Shown here one piece after another: positions 50,411 to 59,178 of a DNA stretch of 64,000 nucleotides. This DNA is from Pirellulales bacterium. Its GTDB lineage: Bacteria > Planctomycetota > Planctomycetia > Pirellulales > Lacipirellulaceae. The stretch covers positions 1,116,001-1,180,000 of the forward strand of contig JALHQZ010000002.1 of NCBI GenBank assembly GCA_022841705.1. Direction: 5' to 3'. The notes beneath the pieces were generated by a model. It had not been told where the DNA came from, made no database searches, and saw nothing but the letters and a program-made list of their open reading frames with translations. Positions within the stretch are counted from its first letter, which is position 1, and every line of letters begins with the position of its first letter. The translations under genes were made by a program, and so were the position numbers.

Positions 50411-50965
50411 ATGGACACCGAACCCGTCAACCCGTTTCAATCACCGCAGGCGGTCGATCCACTGCCCAGGGAGATTCCTTGGCGACCGAGGTGGCGCGAT
50501 GTTTTGTTGGGGCTGGCGATCGTGCCGTTGTCGACGCCATTGACATTCATTGTGATTGACTATCTTGCCGAGCTTGCATTCAGTTCCACGGCCGTTAATT
50601 GGCAGAGGATGAACAACGGGCTCGAAATTTGGTTGTCGATTGCCTATGTCTCGATGCTCGTCGCAGGCCTTCCCGGATGTCGAATGGCTTGGAATCGCTG
50701 GGGGTTAACGGCGCCGAGCGTGGCCAGCGCCGGGTGGTTCGCGTTTGCTACGCTCTTGAGTTTAGCAATCCTGCTTCCGCTTTTTGTGACCGAAGAACCA
50801 CTGACCGATATTTGGAATCGTCTCGTTACGCTGCGAAATGGCGTTGACTTGCTACGCGGAGTAACTGTGATTCTAGCTCTCTTGGCGCCGTTTCCGTTGT
50901 TCGCTCTCTATCTCGCCTATCTCCGCCGCCGCGATCAAAACCGCGGGGGCGAGCCCCGGGGCTAA
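50411..50965 (+). CDS. NPFQSP-type membrane protein (paralog 4)
   Basis: 184 residues (MDTEPVNPFQSPQAVDPL). WRPRWRDVLLGLAIVPLSTP is close to the same block in the gene at 8685 (WRPRWREVMLGLALTPLATP). The end LYLAYLRRRDQNRGGEPRG matches paralog 3. Ends and starts are conserved while the middle segments differ. Function unknown. Confidence 0.77.
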   Translation: MDTEPVNPFQSPQAVDPLPREIPWRPRWRDVLLGLAIVPLSTPLTFIVIDYLAELAFSSTAVNWQRMNNGLEIWLSIAYVSMLVAGLPGCRMAWNRWGLTAPSVASAGWFAFATLLSLAILLPLFVTEEPLTDIWNRLVTLRNGVDLLRGVTVILALLAPFPLFALYLAYLRRRDQNRGGEPRG

Positions 50966-51276
50966 CGCCGTCTCTTTAACCACGTCCAAAAAGTTCCGGT
51001 CGTACCGGTTATCCGGCCGGCCGACCATCGGGCCCCTCTTTGCGGCAATCATCCGCTCCGCCGCGCACCGAGCGTGACCTAGCTTTGTGCAGACCGAGGA
51101 TTCGTTCTCGGATCAAACGGCCGGCGGTCCCCTCCGCTGTGCCACACGACAAAAACCCCCAGGATTTCTCCCCCCGTCCACATGTGCTTCGGCGACTCCG
51201 GAACGCTTCACAACCGCCGTTCGAGACGCCAGCGATAACTAGCCATTTGACCGAGATACGAGCCGAGAAATCACTG
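50966..51276. other. Gene-free stretch before conserved gene
   Basis: The open frame here lacks a start with support and has no domain. I see no palindromic repeat and no clear promoter. Confidence 0.4.
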
Positions 51277-51969
51277 ATGGGATTCCTCAAAAATTTCTTT
51301 ACGAACGTCTTCGAAGACCAAGCCGTCGCGCCGTCGTACACGAGCAGCTTCGACGCGCTGAGCGAAGAAGAACTCGAAGCGCACCTCGGCGTAAGCCGGT
51401 ACGGAGACTTTGAGCTCACCGGCGCCGTGCGGCCAAGTTACGCGCTAGAAGTGATTCCTTCAGCCGGCTTTCGGCATGATGTGTATCACGACGACGAAAA
51501 TCGCACCGATGTGCCGGTGCTGATGGCCGCGGCGACCAAAGAGCGGTTGATCGAAACCTTCATGGAACTGCTGGAGCCCTTGGGCCCGGTGGTCGATGTG
51601 GTGCTCGAAACCAGCCACGGCCACAACCGTGGCGGGCATACCGATCTCTACCGCGAGCATATCGACATGCCCATCCTGCAGAGCATTCTGTGGGACTTTG
51701 AAGACCTGCTGGCCAACGACGGCTGCACCGGCATCGCGGTGCTCAACCCCTCGCTGCCGCAAGAGGTGCAACTCGATGAGCACAAGCTGCTCATCGTCTA
51801 CGGCGCCGAGCTGCGGAAGTACGAAGGGATCATGATCGACAACTACCTCGACTGCCGCGAGGAGATGAAATTCATCACCGAAGCGGAGCACGTCCACAGC
51901 ACCACCGAACGCTACATCCAAGAGTTCCAAGAACTCAAAATGCGGCTCGGGATGGATAGCGGCTACTAG
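51277..51969 (+). CDS. Conserved hypothetical protein, planctomycete type
   Basis: 230 residues from ATG at 51277 (MGFLKNFFTNVFEDQAVAPS). It is acidic, with no signal peptide or helix. The pattern VVDVVLETSHGHNRGGHTDL, RYGDFELTGAVRPSYALEVI and LDEHKLLIVYGAELRKYEGI suggests an alpha/beta fold. I know no function. The open frame extends upstream but without family-like sequence. Single gene, no operon. Confidence 0.75.
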   Translation: MGFLKNFFTNVFEDQAVAPSYTSSFDALSEEELEAHLGVSRYGDFELTGAVRPSYALEVIPSAGFRHDVYHDDENRTDVPVLMAAATKERLIETFMELLEPLGPVVDVVLETSHGHNRGGHTDLYREHIDMPILQSILWDFEDLLANDGCTGIAVLNPSLPQEVQLDEHKLLIVYGAELRKYEGIMIDNYLDCREEMKFITEAEHVHSTTERYIQEFQELKMRLGMDSGY

Positions 51970-52146
51970 CCGGCTGTGGGCTATCGGCTGTCAGCTATCG
52001 GCCACTAGCCGGACCGCCGCGGGGCGGCGAGTTTTTCCCACTTCCCCAGCTCCCAGCACCCGCCCGCGAAGTTTCGTGCGCGGCGGCTGGTATTGAGTGG
52101 TGCAAGTTGGAGTGGGGACTCGGCTCGGGGGTCGCTCCGGCAAGAG

Positions 52147-52244
52147 GATGTTGAAGGCCTCTGGAACGCCTGCGGAAAACTGCTCGAGCGCTTCACCGAA
52201 ACTGAGTGCCGCAACATCCGACTCGCAGCGTACCGCTACAGTTG
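52147..52244 (+). pseudogene. Possible IS630-type transposase C-terminal remnant
   Basis: The frame GLWNACGKLLERFTETECRN followed by AAYRYS and a stop resembles the last residues of IS630-family transposases (consensus FTPxECRNYFxxxGY). There is no upstream continuation in this frame. A short fossil is the best explanation, but the match is brief. Confidence 0.35.
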
Positions 52245-52325
52245 AGCATGATGCGCTCTAACAGCCGCGAGCTCCTGGATAACCCGTGCCAGCTCATCAT
52301 CAACTTCGATTGTGCCGTCCGCGAC

Positions 52326-53372
52326 CTACGGCTTAATCTTCTCCTCCCCCACCGGCTGCTGCGCCAGAAACGCCCGGGCGTGTTCGGCCCCGCCGGTCAG
52401 CTTTTCCACCTGCTGAAACTCGCGCTGCGCTTCTTCGGGGCGGCCGTCGAAGTGGCGCACCACGCCGAGGCAAAACCGGGCGTCGGCGTCGTTGGGGCTC
52501 AGCGTTAGTCGCGCGCGGAGGGCTTGTTCGATGTTCACCTTAACGACATCGTCAAAGACTTCTTCCAAAATAAAATTGCCGTGCGGCCAGTTGGGATCGA
52601 GAGCGAGGCCACGCTTTAGCGCGGTCACGGCTTGCGGATACCGCTCGGAAGCGAGCTCCGCGAAGCCTTGGCGGAAGCGGGCGTCGGCGAGCGTGGGGTC
52701 GGCGGCAATGGCTTTGCGGTAGCGGGTGAGCGCGTCGCGGAACTTGCCTTCTTTGAAGTAGCGGTCGCCGTAGTCGATGTACTTCCACGCCTTAGCGCGA
52801 GGGTCGGCGCCAACGGCCGGCAGCGGGGCAGCGCGATTTCCACCGGGACGCGGCGCGGCGTCGGCGATCGCTGCCGCTTGCTGGCGGCGCTCGAGCCGCG
52901 ACATCGGCGGGCGATTGCTCGGGGGATCAACGCCCATCAGCCGCTGCACAGCGCGCGGTCCGTACAATTCGCTCGGATCGAGTATTGCCGGCGGCAGAAT
53001 GATCGGTGGGCCGCAGCGGCAGTTGTAGCTGGGGAAGCCGCAGTAGGGGCAAACCGCGGGCGAGTACCAGCCGCTGTCGCCATAGTAATAAGGGTTGCCC
53101 CCGTAGTAGTACGGATAGCCGGCGCCATACAGTCCGCCACCGTACGGGCCACCGCCCCAGGCAAAAACATTCACGCGGTAGGAGCCGCCGAATCGGCCGC
53201 CCGGCACGCCCACGCCCGACGCGCCCTGCGGCCCAAACCGCGGCGCCGTGCCCGAGTCAAAGGTTTTGCCAACCGTGGGGGAGTCGCCGGGGAAGCGCGT
53301 CGTTTGGGCCACCGCGGTGAAACAAGTCACCACAAGCACCGCGCCAGCAGCGAATAAGCATCGAGCGAACAT
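52326..53372 (-). CDS. Secreted TPR-repeat protein with Gly/Tyr-rich region
   Basis: 348 residues from ATG at 53372. Signal MFARCLFAAGAVLVVTCFTA. Next is a Gly/Tyr-rich segment (WGGGPYGGGLYGAGYPYYYG) and a Cys cluster (CPYCGFPSYNCRCGPP). Two to three TPR units follow (AWKYIDYGDRYFKEGKFRDA, DARFRQGFAELASERYPQAV, DARFCLGVVRHFDGRPEEAQ). TPRs usually bind proteins. The Gly/Tyr part may be extracellular. Probably surface or periplasmic; function unknown. Confidence 0.78.
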   Translation of the reverse strand: MFARCLFAAGAVLVVTCFTAVAQTTRFPGDSPTVGKTFDSGTAPRFGPQGASGVGVPGGRFGGSYRVNVFAWGGGPYGGGLYGAGYPYYYGGNPYYYGDSGWYSPAVCPYCGFPSYNCRCGPPIILPPAILDPSELYGPRAVQRLMGVDPPSNRPPMSRLERRQQAAAIADAAPRPGGNRAAPLPAVGADPRAKAWKYIDYGDRYFKEGKFRDALTRYRKAIAADPTLADARFRQGFAELASERYPQAVTALKRGLALDPNWPHGNFILEEVFDDVVKVNIEQALRARLTLSPNDADARFCLGVVRHFDGRPEEAQREFQQVEKLTGGAEHARAFLAQQPVGEEKIKP

Positions 53373-53521
53373 AGCTTCCCCCACAAACGGAGCGAACAGG
53401 ACTCTGTGCGCATTATTGGGAGTTAAGACGCTTGAAGCAAGCAAATGTTCGCTTTGGGCACTAAACCGCTGACAGATCGCGTGGGCCCCATTGGCGACAC
53501 GCCAGTGGTAGCTCAACGTGG

Positions 53522-53827
53522 CTATTGAGGATGCGAATGCTTGCGGTGGCGGAGATAATAGCTCACCGTCAGCGCAATGCCGATGTAGGGGCCAACGATC
53601 AACCCCACCGGGAGCGTGGTGAGCGGCGCAAGGAACTTGCCGAGCATCGCGTCGTGCGTGCCGCCGATCACGAGGCCCATCACACCTCCCAAGAAGATAC
53701 TAAACAGCAGCACCACGCGGCGCCGCTCCGTCGTTTCCGCGAGCGGGCGAATGAGCATCCACATCGGATAGGTGGCCGTGCCGAACAACGCGGCGAGCAC
53801 GAGCGTGGAGACGAGGATTTGAGACAT
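53522..53827 (-). CDS. Small three-helix membrane protein downstream of mqnE
   Basis: 101 residues from ATG at 53827 (MSQILVSTLVLAALFGTATY). It has hydrophobic segments at about 4-24, 40-58 and 70-90. Eleven bases separate it from the mqnE stop, so it is likely in the menaquinone operon. No known family is recognised. Confidence 0.6.
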   Translation of the reverse strand: MSQILVSTLVLAALFGTATYPMWMLIRPLAETTERRRVVLLFSIFLGGVMGLVIGGTHDAMLGKFLAPLTTLPVGLIVGPYIGIALTVSYYLRHRKHSHPQ

Positions 53828-53838
53828 AGGTTCTTCAG

Positions 53839-54975
53839 CTACACTGCGGCGACAATGGGTTCGGCGGCGCGCCACGAGTCAGCGGTGCGCTGGATGCGGT
53901 GGTACAGCGTGTCGCGTTCGATTGGTTCGCGGCCAGCTTCGCGGATGACGCGCTCCAGTTCGGCAACGCTCATGATTTCAGGCGTGGTGGCGCCGGCATC
54001 GTGGTAGATCAGTTCGTGGCGGACCGTACCGTCGATGTCGTCGGCGCCATACGAAAGTGCAATCTGCGCCGTGCCGATGCCGAGCATGATCCAGTACGCC
54101 TTCATGTGCGGAATGTTATCGAGCATCAGCCGGGCGATCGCCATCATCCGCAGATCCATTAGGCCCGACGGTTTTTTGATGTGCGCAAGGCCGGTGTTCT
54201 CCGGATGGAACGCCAGCGGGATGAAGGTTTGGAAGCCGCCCGTTTCGTCTTGCAAATCGCGCAGGCGAATGAGGTGATCGATCCGATGGTACGGCTGCTC
54301 GATGTGCCCGTACAGCATGGTGCAGTTACTTTTGAGCCCCAGCTCGTGCGCGGTGCGGTGCGTTTCAAACCAACGGCGACTGTCGGCCTTGTGCTCGCAG
54401 ATTTTGCTGCGGACCTCGGGATGAAAAATCTCGGCGCCGCCGCCAGGTAGACTGCCGAGGCCCGCGTCGATCATATCCTCCAGCACCCAGCGAACAGGTT
54501 TCTTGGTGAGTCGGCAGAACCAATCGATCTCGACCGGCGTCCACGCCTTGAGATGCAGTTCGGGAAAGTTCTCGTGCAGCACACTCACCACCCGGCGGTA
54601 CCAATCGTACTTCGCCTGATGATGCAGCCCGCCGACGATGTGCATCTCCGTGCAGCCGTTGGCGACCGCTTCCCGGCCGCGCTCCAACACCTGCTCATCG
54701 TTCATCCAGTACCCCTTCGCCTCGCGCAGGTCACTGCGGAACGCGCAGAAGGTGCAGCGATAGACGCACACGTTGGTGGGGTTCAGGTGCGTGTTAATGT
54801 TGTAGTACGCCGCATCGCCATGCTTGCGCTCGCGCACGAGATTCGCCAGCTCGCCGAGCTCCGGCAGCGGAACCTCGGGCGATTCCAGCAGCAGGCCATC
54901 GTCGAACGTGAGCCGTTCGCCCGCTTCGACTTTGGCGCGGATGTTGGCAAGGATTGGGGAGGAAGTACGGAGCAT
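53839..54975 (-). CDS. mqnE: Aminofutalosine synthase
   Basis: 378 residues. Radical SAM enzyme of the futalosine menaquinone pathway; it joins the enolpyruvyl benzoate product of MqnA to SAM to make aminofutalosine. The cluster motif is NVCVYRCTFCAF (three Cys), preceded by NINTHLNPTN. Downstream blocks TEMHIVGGLHH, GGGAEIFHPEVR and GRPEPIERD-like tail fit MqnE rather than MqnC. The operon neighbours ubiA, ubiX and menG support the assignment. Confidence 0.95.
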   Translation of the reverse strand: MLRTSSPILANIRAKVEAGERLTFDDGLLLESPEVPLPELGELANLVRERKHGDAAYYNINTHLNPTNVCVYRCTFCAFRSDLREAKGYWMNDEQVLERGREAVANGCTEMHIVGGLHHQAKYDWYRRVVSVLHENFPELHLKAWTPVEIDWFCRLTKKPVRWVLEDMIDAGLGSLPGGGAEIFHPEVRSKICEHKADSRRWFETHRTAHELGLKSNCTMLYGHIEQPYHRIDHLIRLRDLQDETGGFQTFIPLAFHPENTGLAHIKKPSGLMDLRMMAIARLMLDNIPHMKAYWIMLGIGTAQIALSYGADDIDGTVRHELIYHDAGATTPEIMSVAELERVIREAGREPIERDTLYHRIQRTADSWRAAEPIVAAV

Positions 54976-55102
54976 GTTTTTGAGTGGCCGCGTCTCGCCG
55001 AGACGCGCGTTCTCTAACCAAGTATGATTGTGATTGCGAGTTAAAATTCCAACGAGAAATCTCTCGTCTCGGCCATTTTCCGAGGAAAACGGCGCGGCTA
55101 CT

Positions 55103-56152
55103 TTACCACCACAGGTCTACGCAGCTAACCGCAAGGAGCCCCAAGCTGATCACCGCGTTCACGTTGAAAAACGCAAGATTCACGCGGTCCAAGTCGTCGG
55201 GGCGCACCAAGCGGTGTTCGTAAACCAACAGGGCCGCGACGGCCGCCACGCCGCTCCAGTAGACCGCGCCGAGGGCGGGGTAAACTAGGGGGAGAGCCGC
55301 TAAACAGAGCACCGCGACCGCATGGCAACCGGCCGCTAATCGCAGGGCGCCCGCAACGCCGAGCCGCGCCGGAACGCTCCGCAGGCCGGCGCTACGGTCA
55401 AAATCGGCGTCTTGGCAGGCGTAAATCATGTCGAACCCCGCGACCCAGGCGAACACGGCAAGCCCCAGCACGATCGGCGGCAAGAGGTCGGCGGGACTGG
55501 CGATCACCTGCTCCCCGCGCAGCGCAATCCACGCCGCCACGGGACTCAGCGCCAGCGCCAGCCCCAACCAGAAATGCGCAAGCGACGTGAACCGCTTGGC
55601 GTAACTGTACCCGCACAACCACGCCAACACCGGCCCGCTAAGCGCCAGCGGCAACCAGTTCGGCAGAAAGAGCAGCGTGCTGGCGATGAAAGCCAGCGCC
55701 GACCCCATCACAAACAGCCCCACCTGCTGCCGCGACAACACGCCCGCCGGAATGTGCCGCTGCGCCGTGCGCGGGTTGGCCGCATCGATCTTCGCATCGA
55801 CCAGCCGGTTGAAGCCCATCGCGGCGCTGCGGGCAAAAATCATGCAGAGCAGGATCGCCAGTATTTCCTGGAATCTCCAAACTTGGGGAGTATGCCAAAT
55901 GGTGAAAGGGGATTCCAAATTGAATCCCCAGCCATTTGGTAAGTCAACAGAAAGATAATGGTCGTAAGAAACGTAGTGCCCTTCGCCTGGTGGTAATGGT
56001 TGACTAAAAAACTCCCAAGGACTGTCGTACCGAATCCCTTCTTCGCCTCGTCGGCGCCACGCCATCAGCGCCGCCAGCAGCGCAAACGGCAGCGCGAACA
56101 CCGTGTGGCTGAAACGGATGAGCGACAGGAAATGTTGAATTGTCTTCAGCAA
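55103..56152 (-). CDS. mqnP: UbiA-family prenyltransferase (MqnP-like) with internal insertion
   Basis: 349 residues. The first Asp motif is MGFNRLVDAKIDAANPRTAQ (near residue 110) and the second is YACQDADFDRSAGLRSVPAR. Eight or nine helices are seen. In the futalosine pathway the UbiA homolog MqnP attaches the polyprenyl tail to a naphthoate. Residues about 35-88 (GIRYDSPWEFFSQPLPPGEG ... ESPFTIWHTPQVWRFQ) are an unusual polar insertion between helix 1 and 2; usual homologs are about 290 residues. The insertion DNA contains a palindrome (55895-55939). Confidence 0.9.
   Translation of the reverse strand: MLKTIQHFLSLIRFSHTVFALPFALLAALMAWRRRGEEGIRYDSPWEFFSQPLPPGEGHYVSYDHYLSVDLPNGWGFNLESPFTIWHTPQVWRFQEILAILLCMIFARSAAMGFNRLVDAKIDAANPRTAQRHIPAGVLSRQQVGLFVMGSALAFIASTLLFLPNWLPLALSGPVLAWLCGYSYAKRFTSLAHFWLGLALALSPVAAWIALRGEQVIASPADLLPPIVLGLAVFAWVAGFDMIYACQDADFDRSAGLRSVPARLGVAGALRLAAGCHAVAVLCLAALPLVYPALGAVYWSGVAAVAALLVYEHRLVRPDDLDRVNLAFFNVNAVISLGLLAVSCVDLWW
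55895..55939. repeat. Palindrome in the ubiA coding region
   Basis: CCAAATGG ... CCATTTGG encloses GGGGATTC/GAATCCCC around CAAATT. It sits inside the extra loop of the UbiA protein. It resembles no other repeat family in the window. Confidence 0.75.
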
Positions 56153-56175
56153 GTTGCGCGTTTGCCGGCGGCCGA

Positions 56176-56766
56176 CTAACCCCAGCGTTTAATCAGCCCG
56201 TTATCGACGCCGAGTTGGTCGAGGATGCGGGCGACGACAAAATTGATCAAATCATCGAGCGACTTCACGCCGTGGTACCAACCGGGGCTCGCTGGTAAGA
56301 TCACGGCGCCCGCTTCGGTGCAGCGCTTCATGTTGTCGATGTGCGTGAGCGACACCGGCGTTTCGCGCGGCACGAGTACTAGCTTGCGGCGTTCTTTTAA
56401 GTGCACTTCAGCAGCCCGCTGAATTAAGTTGCCGGCGGAACCGGCGGCGATGGCGCTCAGCGTGGTGCCGCTGCACGGGCAGACGACCATGCCGCTGGTG
56501 AGGAACGACCCGCTGGCGATGGGGGTCATGAAGTCTCGCCAGTGGTGGTAATGCAGCTTGCCGGCCAGCTTCGCGTCGAGCCCCCACTGCGTGAGATCGA
56601 ACTTTTCCAGCGAGGTCGCGAACGACAGTTCCTGCTGCACCACCGCGGCGCCGGACGGGCTGATCGTCACATGCACCTCGTGCCCGCCGCGCAGCAGCAC
56701 CTCCAGCAGCCGTACCGCGTACGGTGCGCCACTAGCGCCGGTGATGCCGAGAACGATGGGGGGCAT
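56176..56766 (-). CDS. ubiX: Flavin prenyltransferase UbiX
   Basis: 196 residues from ATG at 56766. Makes prenylated FMN for UbiD-type decarboxylases, here probably for the decarboxylation step of futalosine menaquinone synthesis. FMN fold: VLGITGASGAPYAVRLLE, VCPCSGTTLSAIAAG, LVLVPRETPVSLTHIDNMKR and AVILPASPGWYHG. Between menG and ubiA in one operon. No ubiD partner is seen in the window. Confidence 0.95.
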   Translation of the reverse strand: MPPIVLGITGASGAPYAVRLLEVLLRGGHEVHVTISPSGAAVVQQELSFATSLEKFDLTQWGLDAKLAGKLHYHHWRDFMTPIASGSFLTSGMVVCPCSGTTLSAIAAGSAGNLIQRAAEVHLKERRKLVLVPRETPVSLTHIDNMKRCTEAGAVILPASPGWYHGVKSLDDLINFVVARILDQLGVDNGLIKRWG

Positions 56767-56775
56767 AAAGGGTCG

Positions 56776-56877
56776 AAAGGTCAAAAGGTGGAATGGTGGA
56801 AAGGTGGAAAGGGACGGGAGTAGAAAGGTCAATGCGAAATCACTCTTCGACCTTTTTACTTTTCGACCTTTCGACCC
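56776..56877. repeat. Inverted repeat between menG and ubiX
   Basis: GGTCGAAAGGTCAAAAGGTG faces CTTTTTACTTTTCGACCTTT, so the pair can form a hairpin in the mRNA of the operon. It also encodes the last residues of MenG (GRKVEK). Confidence 0.75.
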
Positions 56878-57602
56878 ACATACAATGTCGCCACGCCGAA
56901 CGTGAAGGGGTAAAACTTCACATCGCTTAGCCCGGCGGCTTCCATCCGCTGCGTTAGCTCTTCGTACTCGTAGAACTGGCCGACGCTTTGGGGCAGATAC
57001 TCGTACGCGGCGGAATTGTTGCGCATCAGCGTTTGGCCGATCTTCGGCAGCACGTTGCGGAAGTACCAGCCGTACAAACCCCGCAGCGGTTGCCAGCGCG
57101 GGGTGGTGAACTCGAGCACCGCCACGCGGCCGCCTGGCGCACAGACGCGGACCATTTCGCGCAGGCCTTGATCGGTGTCGGCCACGTTCCGCAGGCCGAA
57201 AGCGACGGAGACGATTTGGTAGGTGTCGCTCGGAAAGGGGAGCGCTTGGGCGTCGGCTTCGATCCATTCGATGTGATCGTTCACGCCGAGCTTGGCGCCT
57301 TTCACGCGCGCGAGGTCGAGCATCTCTGGGCAGAAGTCAGACCCGGTGATTTTCACCTTCTGACCTGCGGCTCGGTCGAAGGCCAAGGCCAAATCGCCGG
57401 TGCCGGTGCAAAGGTCCAAAATCGGTCGGTCGCCTTCGGGCTTCACAATCCGTGTGGTTCGCCACCGCCAGTAGCGGTCGATATTCAGGCTCAAGAGGTG
57501 GTTGAGGAAATCGTAGCGCGGAGCAATCTCGCCGAACATCCGCTGGACGCGGTCGTTCGATTTATCAACGGGGGCAGTTTCTGACAAAATAGCGGCGGGC
57601 AT
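56856..57602 (-). CDS. menG: Demethylmenaquinone methyltransferase (MenG/UbiE)
   Basis: 248 residues from ATG at 57602 (MPAAILSETAPVDKS). Transfers the last methyl group in menaquinone synthesis. SAM motif: ILDLCTGTGDLALAF. UbiE signatures are VQRMFGEIAPRYDFLNHLLS, VSVAFGLRNVADTDQGLREM and FGVATLYVGRK. First gene of the operon menG-ubiX-ubiA-mqnE. Confidence 0.95.
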   Translation of the reverse strand: MPAAILSETAPVDKSNDRVQRMFGEIAPRYDFLNHLLSLNIDRYWRWRTTRIVKPEGDRPILDLCTGTGDLALAFDRAAGQKVKITGSDFCPEMLDLARVKGAKLGVNDHIEWIEADAQALPFPSDTYQIVSVAFGLRNVADTDQGLREMVRVCAPGGRVAVLEFTTPRWQPLRGLYGWYFRNVLPKIGQTLMRNNSAAYEYLPQSVGQFYEYEELTQRMEAAGLSDVKFYPFTFGVATLYVGRKVEK

Positions 57603-57808
57603 TGTCGTGGGGTGAAGGGGCGGCGGTTGGTAGACTATAGACTTTACTGGCGCAGCGGCCATGTGTTCAATTGAATACGATCGAGTGGCTACTTTCTAGA
57701 GCAAATCCCCAGAATATTTTGGCGGCCAAAGTGGCCACAAATAACGCTTGACACGGCGGCCGAAACACGGCATCGGGGCGCCGCTCTGCAAAACCAACAG
57801 TTCAATTG

Positions 57809-58537
57809 ATGCTGCTCATCCACAAACACCCGTCGCTCGTGCCCGCCGAAACGCTTGCAGGTAGCGCCGTGGTGGTGATCGACCTGCTGCGGGCGTCAAC
57901 TTCCATCTGCTGGGCGCTGGCCAGCGGCGCCCGTGACGTGCGGCCATTCGCGGAAGTGGAGGACCTGCTCCGCGCCGCGAATGAACTGGGCCGAGCGAAC
58001 GTGCTGCTCGGCGGCGAGCGCGGCGGCGTACGGATCGAGGGGTTCGATCTCGGCAACTCCCCCGCCGAGTACACGCCCGACCGAGTGGCAGGCAAGAGCG
58101 TGCTCATCACCACCACCAACGGCACCCGCGCGCTGTGGCATGCCCGGCTGGCCAAGCGAATTGTCATTGGCTGTGCGAACAACCGCGCGGCGGTCGCCGC
58201 AGCGCTGCGCGAAGAGGCCGAGGTGCATATTCTTTGCGCGGGGACGGATGGCGAACCAAGTGCGGAGGATGAACTTGCGGCGGGGGCGATTGCGGACTTG
58301 CTGACTCAACCATCGCTGGATGCTCCGGCAGAAGTCGCACGCTGGCGCGAGTTGGTGGCAGCCGCCGAAGCCGCCGACCGCACGCCAAGCGAGCAGTTCG
58401 CCCGCGCGCTGGCCGAGATCAAGCATGGGCAGACGCTTGTTCGCCTTGGCTTCGGCGATGACCTGCCGCGCTGCGCGGCGCTGGATGTACTGGAGGTTGT
58501 GCCGGAGTTTGATCCAACAACTGGCAGAATTGAATAA
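57809..58537 (+). CDS. comB: 2-phosphosulfolactate phosphatase (ComB family)
   Basis: 242 residues from ATG at 57809; TTG at 57806 is an alternative. ComB removes phosphate from 2-phosphosulfolactate in coenzyme M synthesis of archaea and in sulfolactate routes of bacteria. Family blocks: VVVIDLLRASTSICWALASG, LLGGERGGVRIEGFDLGNSP, VLITTTNGTRALW and VHILCAGTDGEPSAEDELAA. No comA or comC is adjacent, so the substrate in this organism may differ. Confidence 0.9.
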   Translation: MLLIHKHPSLVPAETLAGSAVVVIDLLRASTSICWALASGARDVRPFAEVEDLLRAANELGRANVLLGGERGGVRIEGFDLGNSPAEYTPDRVAGKSVLITTTNGTRALWHARLAKRIVIGCANNRAAVAAALREEAEVHILCAGTDGEPSAEDELAAGAIADLLTQPSLDAPAEVARWRELVAAAEAADRTPSEQFARALAEIKHGQTLVRLGFGDDLPRCAALDVLEVVPEFDPTTGRIE

Positions 58538-58544
58538 CAGGGGT

Positions 58545-58743
58545 AGCACTGACTTTCGGCCGCGCTCGACTTGCCACCAATCCAAAACTCCACCGGCCGA
58601 ATGTCAGTGCGGCCGACAGGCCGTAGGAAGCGCTCCGGACGGCGAGCGTATCACTTCCAACGGCGTGCCGCCGCCCCGACAATCGGCCGGCGAAATCTTT
58701 CCCAATGTAGAATTATCCGCGGCCGACAGTCGGGGCCACCCAC
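58545..58743. repeat. REP-E block, copy 1
   Basis: About 200 bases with several hairpins: GTCAGTGCGGCCGACAGGCC, CCGACAATCGGCCGG, CGGCCGACAGTCGGGGCC. Near copies are at 61013-61033 (right end only) and 62822-63024. Confidence 0.9.
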
Positions 58744-58785
58744 TCACCACCACTTTCGCGATGCATTCAGCTAAAATGAAACTCT

Positions 58786-59178
58786 ATGACCACTGAACTG
58801 CATCAATCACCCGAAGTGGACCTCCGCCGCCGCAAGCGGCGCGGCTGGCTCATCATCGGGGCGTGCTTCGCGGGGCTGCTCGCGCTGTTCGGTTGGTCGC
58901 TGTTCGGCCCCAACCCGCCGATGGTGATCTCGAAGCAAACGACCTACATCACCTCCCCACTCCGCCCCGATGGCACGCCGGACTACGAGGCGTATCTGCT
59001 GAGCAAACAGAACCGCAAACTGCCGCGGGAGGAGAACGCGGCGGTGGTGATGTTGCAGGTTTTCGGCCCGGCCCTCAATTGGTATGGCCCCGTGAATGAA
59101 GAGAGTTGGCGACTTTGGCAAAAAGAGCTCGGCGATTTGACCCTTCCCCAAGGCCTTAAGGTGAACTGTGATGCGTGA
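58786..59178 (+). pseudogene. Truncated paralog of the 61081 gene
   Basis: 130 residues (MTTELHQSPEVDLRRRKRRG) with a membrane helix at about 20-38. The first 86 residues are nearly identical to the gene at 61081, and the upstream 60 bases match too. After LGDLTLPQGLKVNCDA the reading frame ends, at the position where the paralog continues for 450 more residues. It is thus a 5' fragment left by recombination; it may still be translated. Its stop overlaps the next start. Confidence 0.75.
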
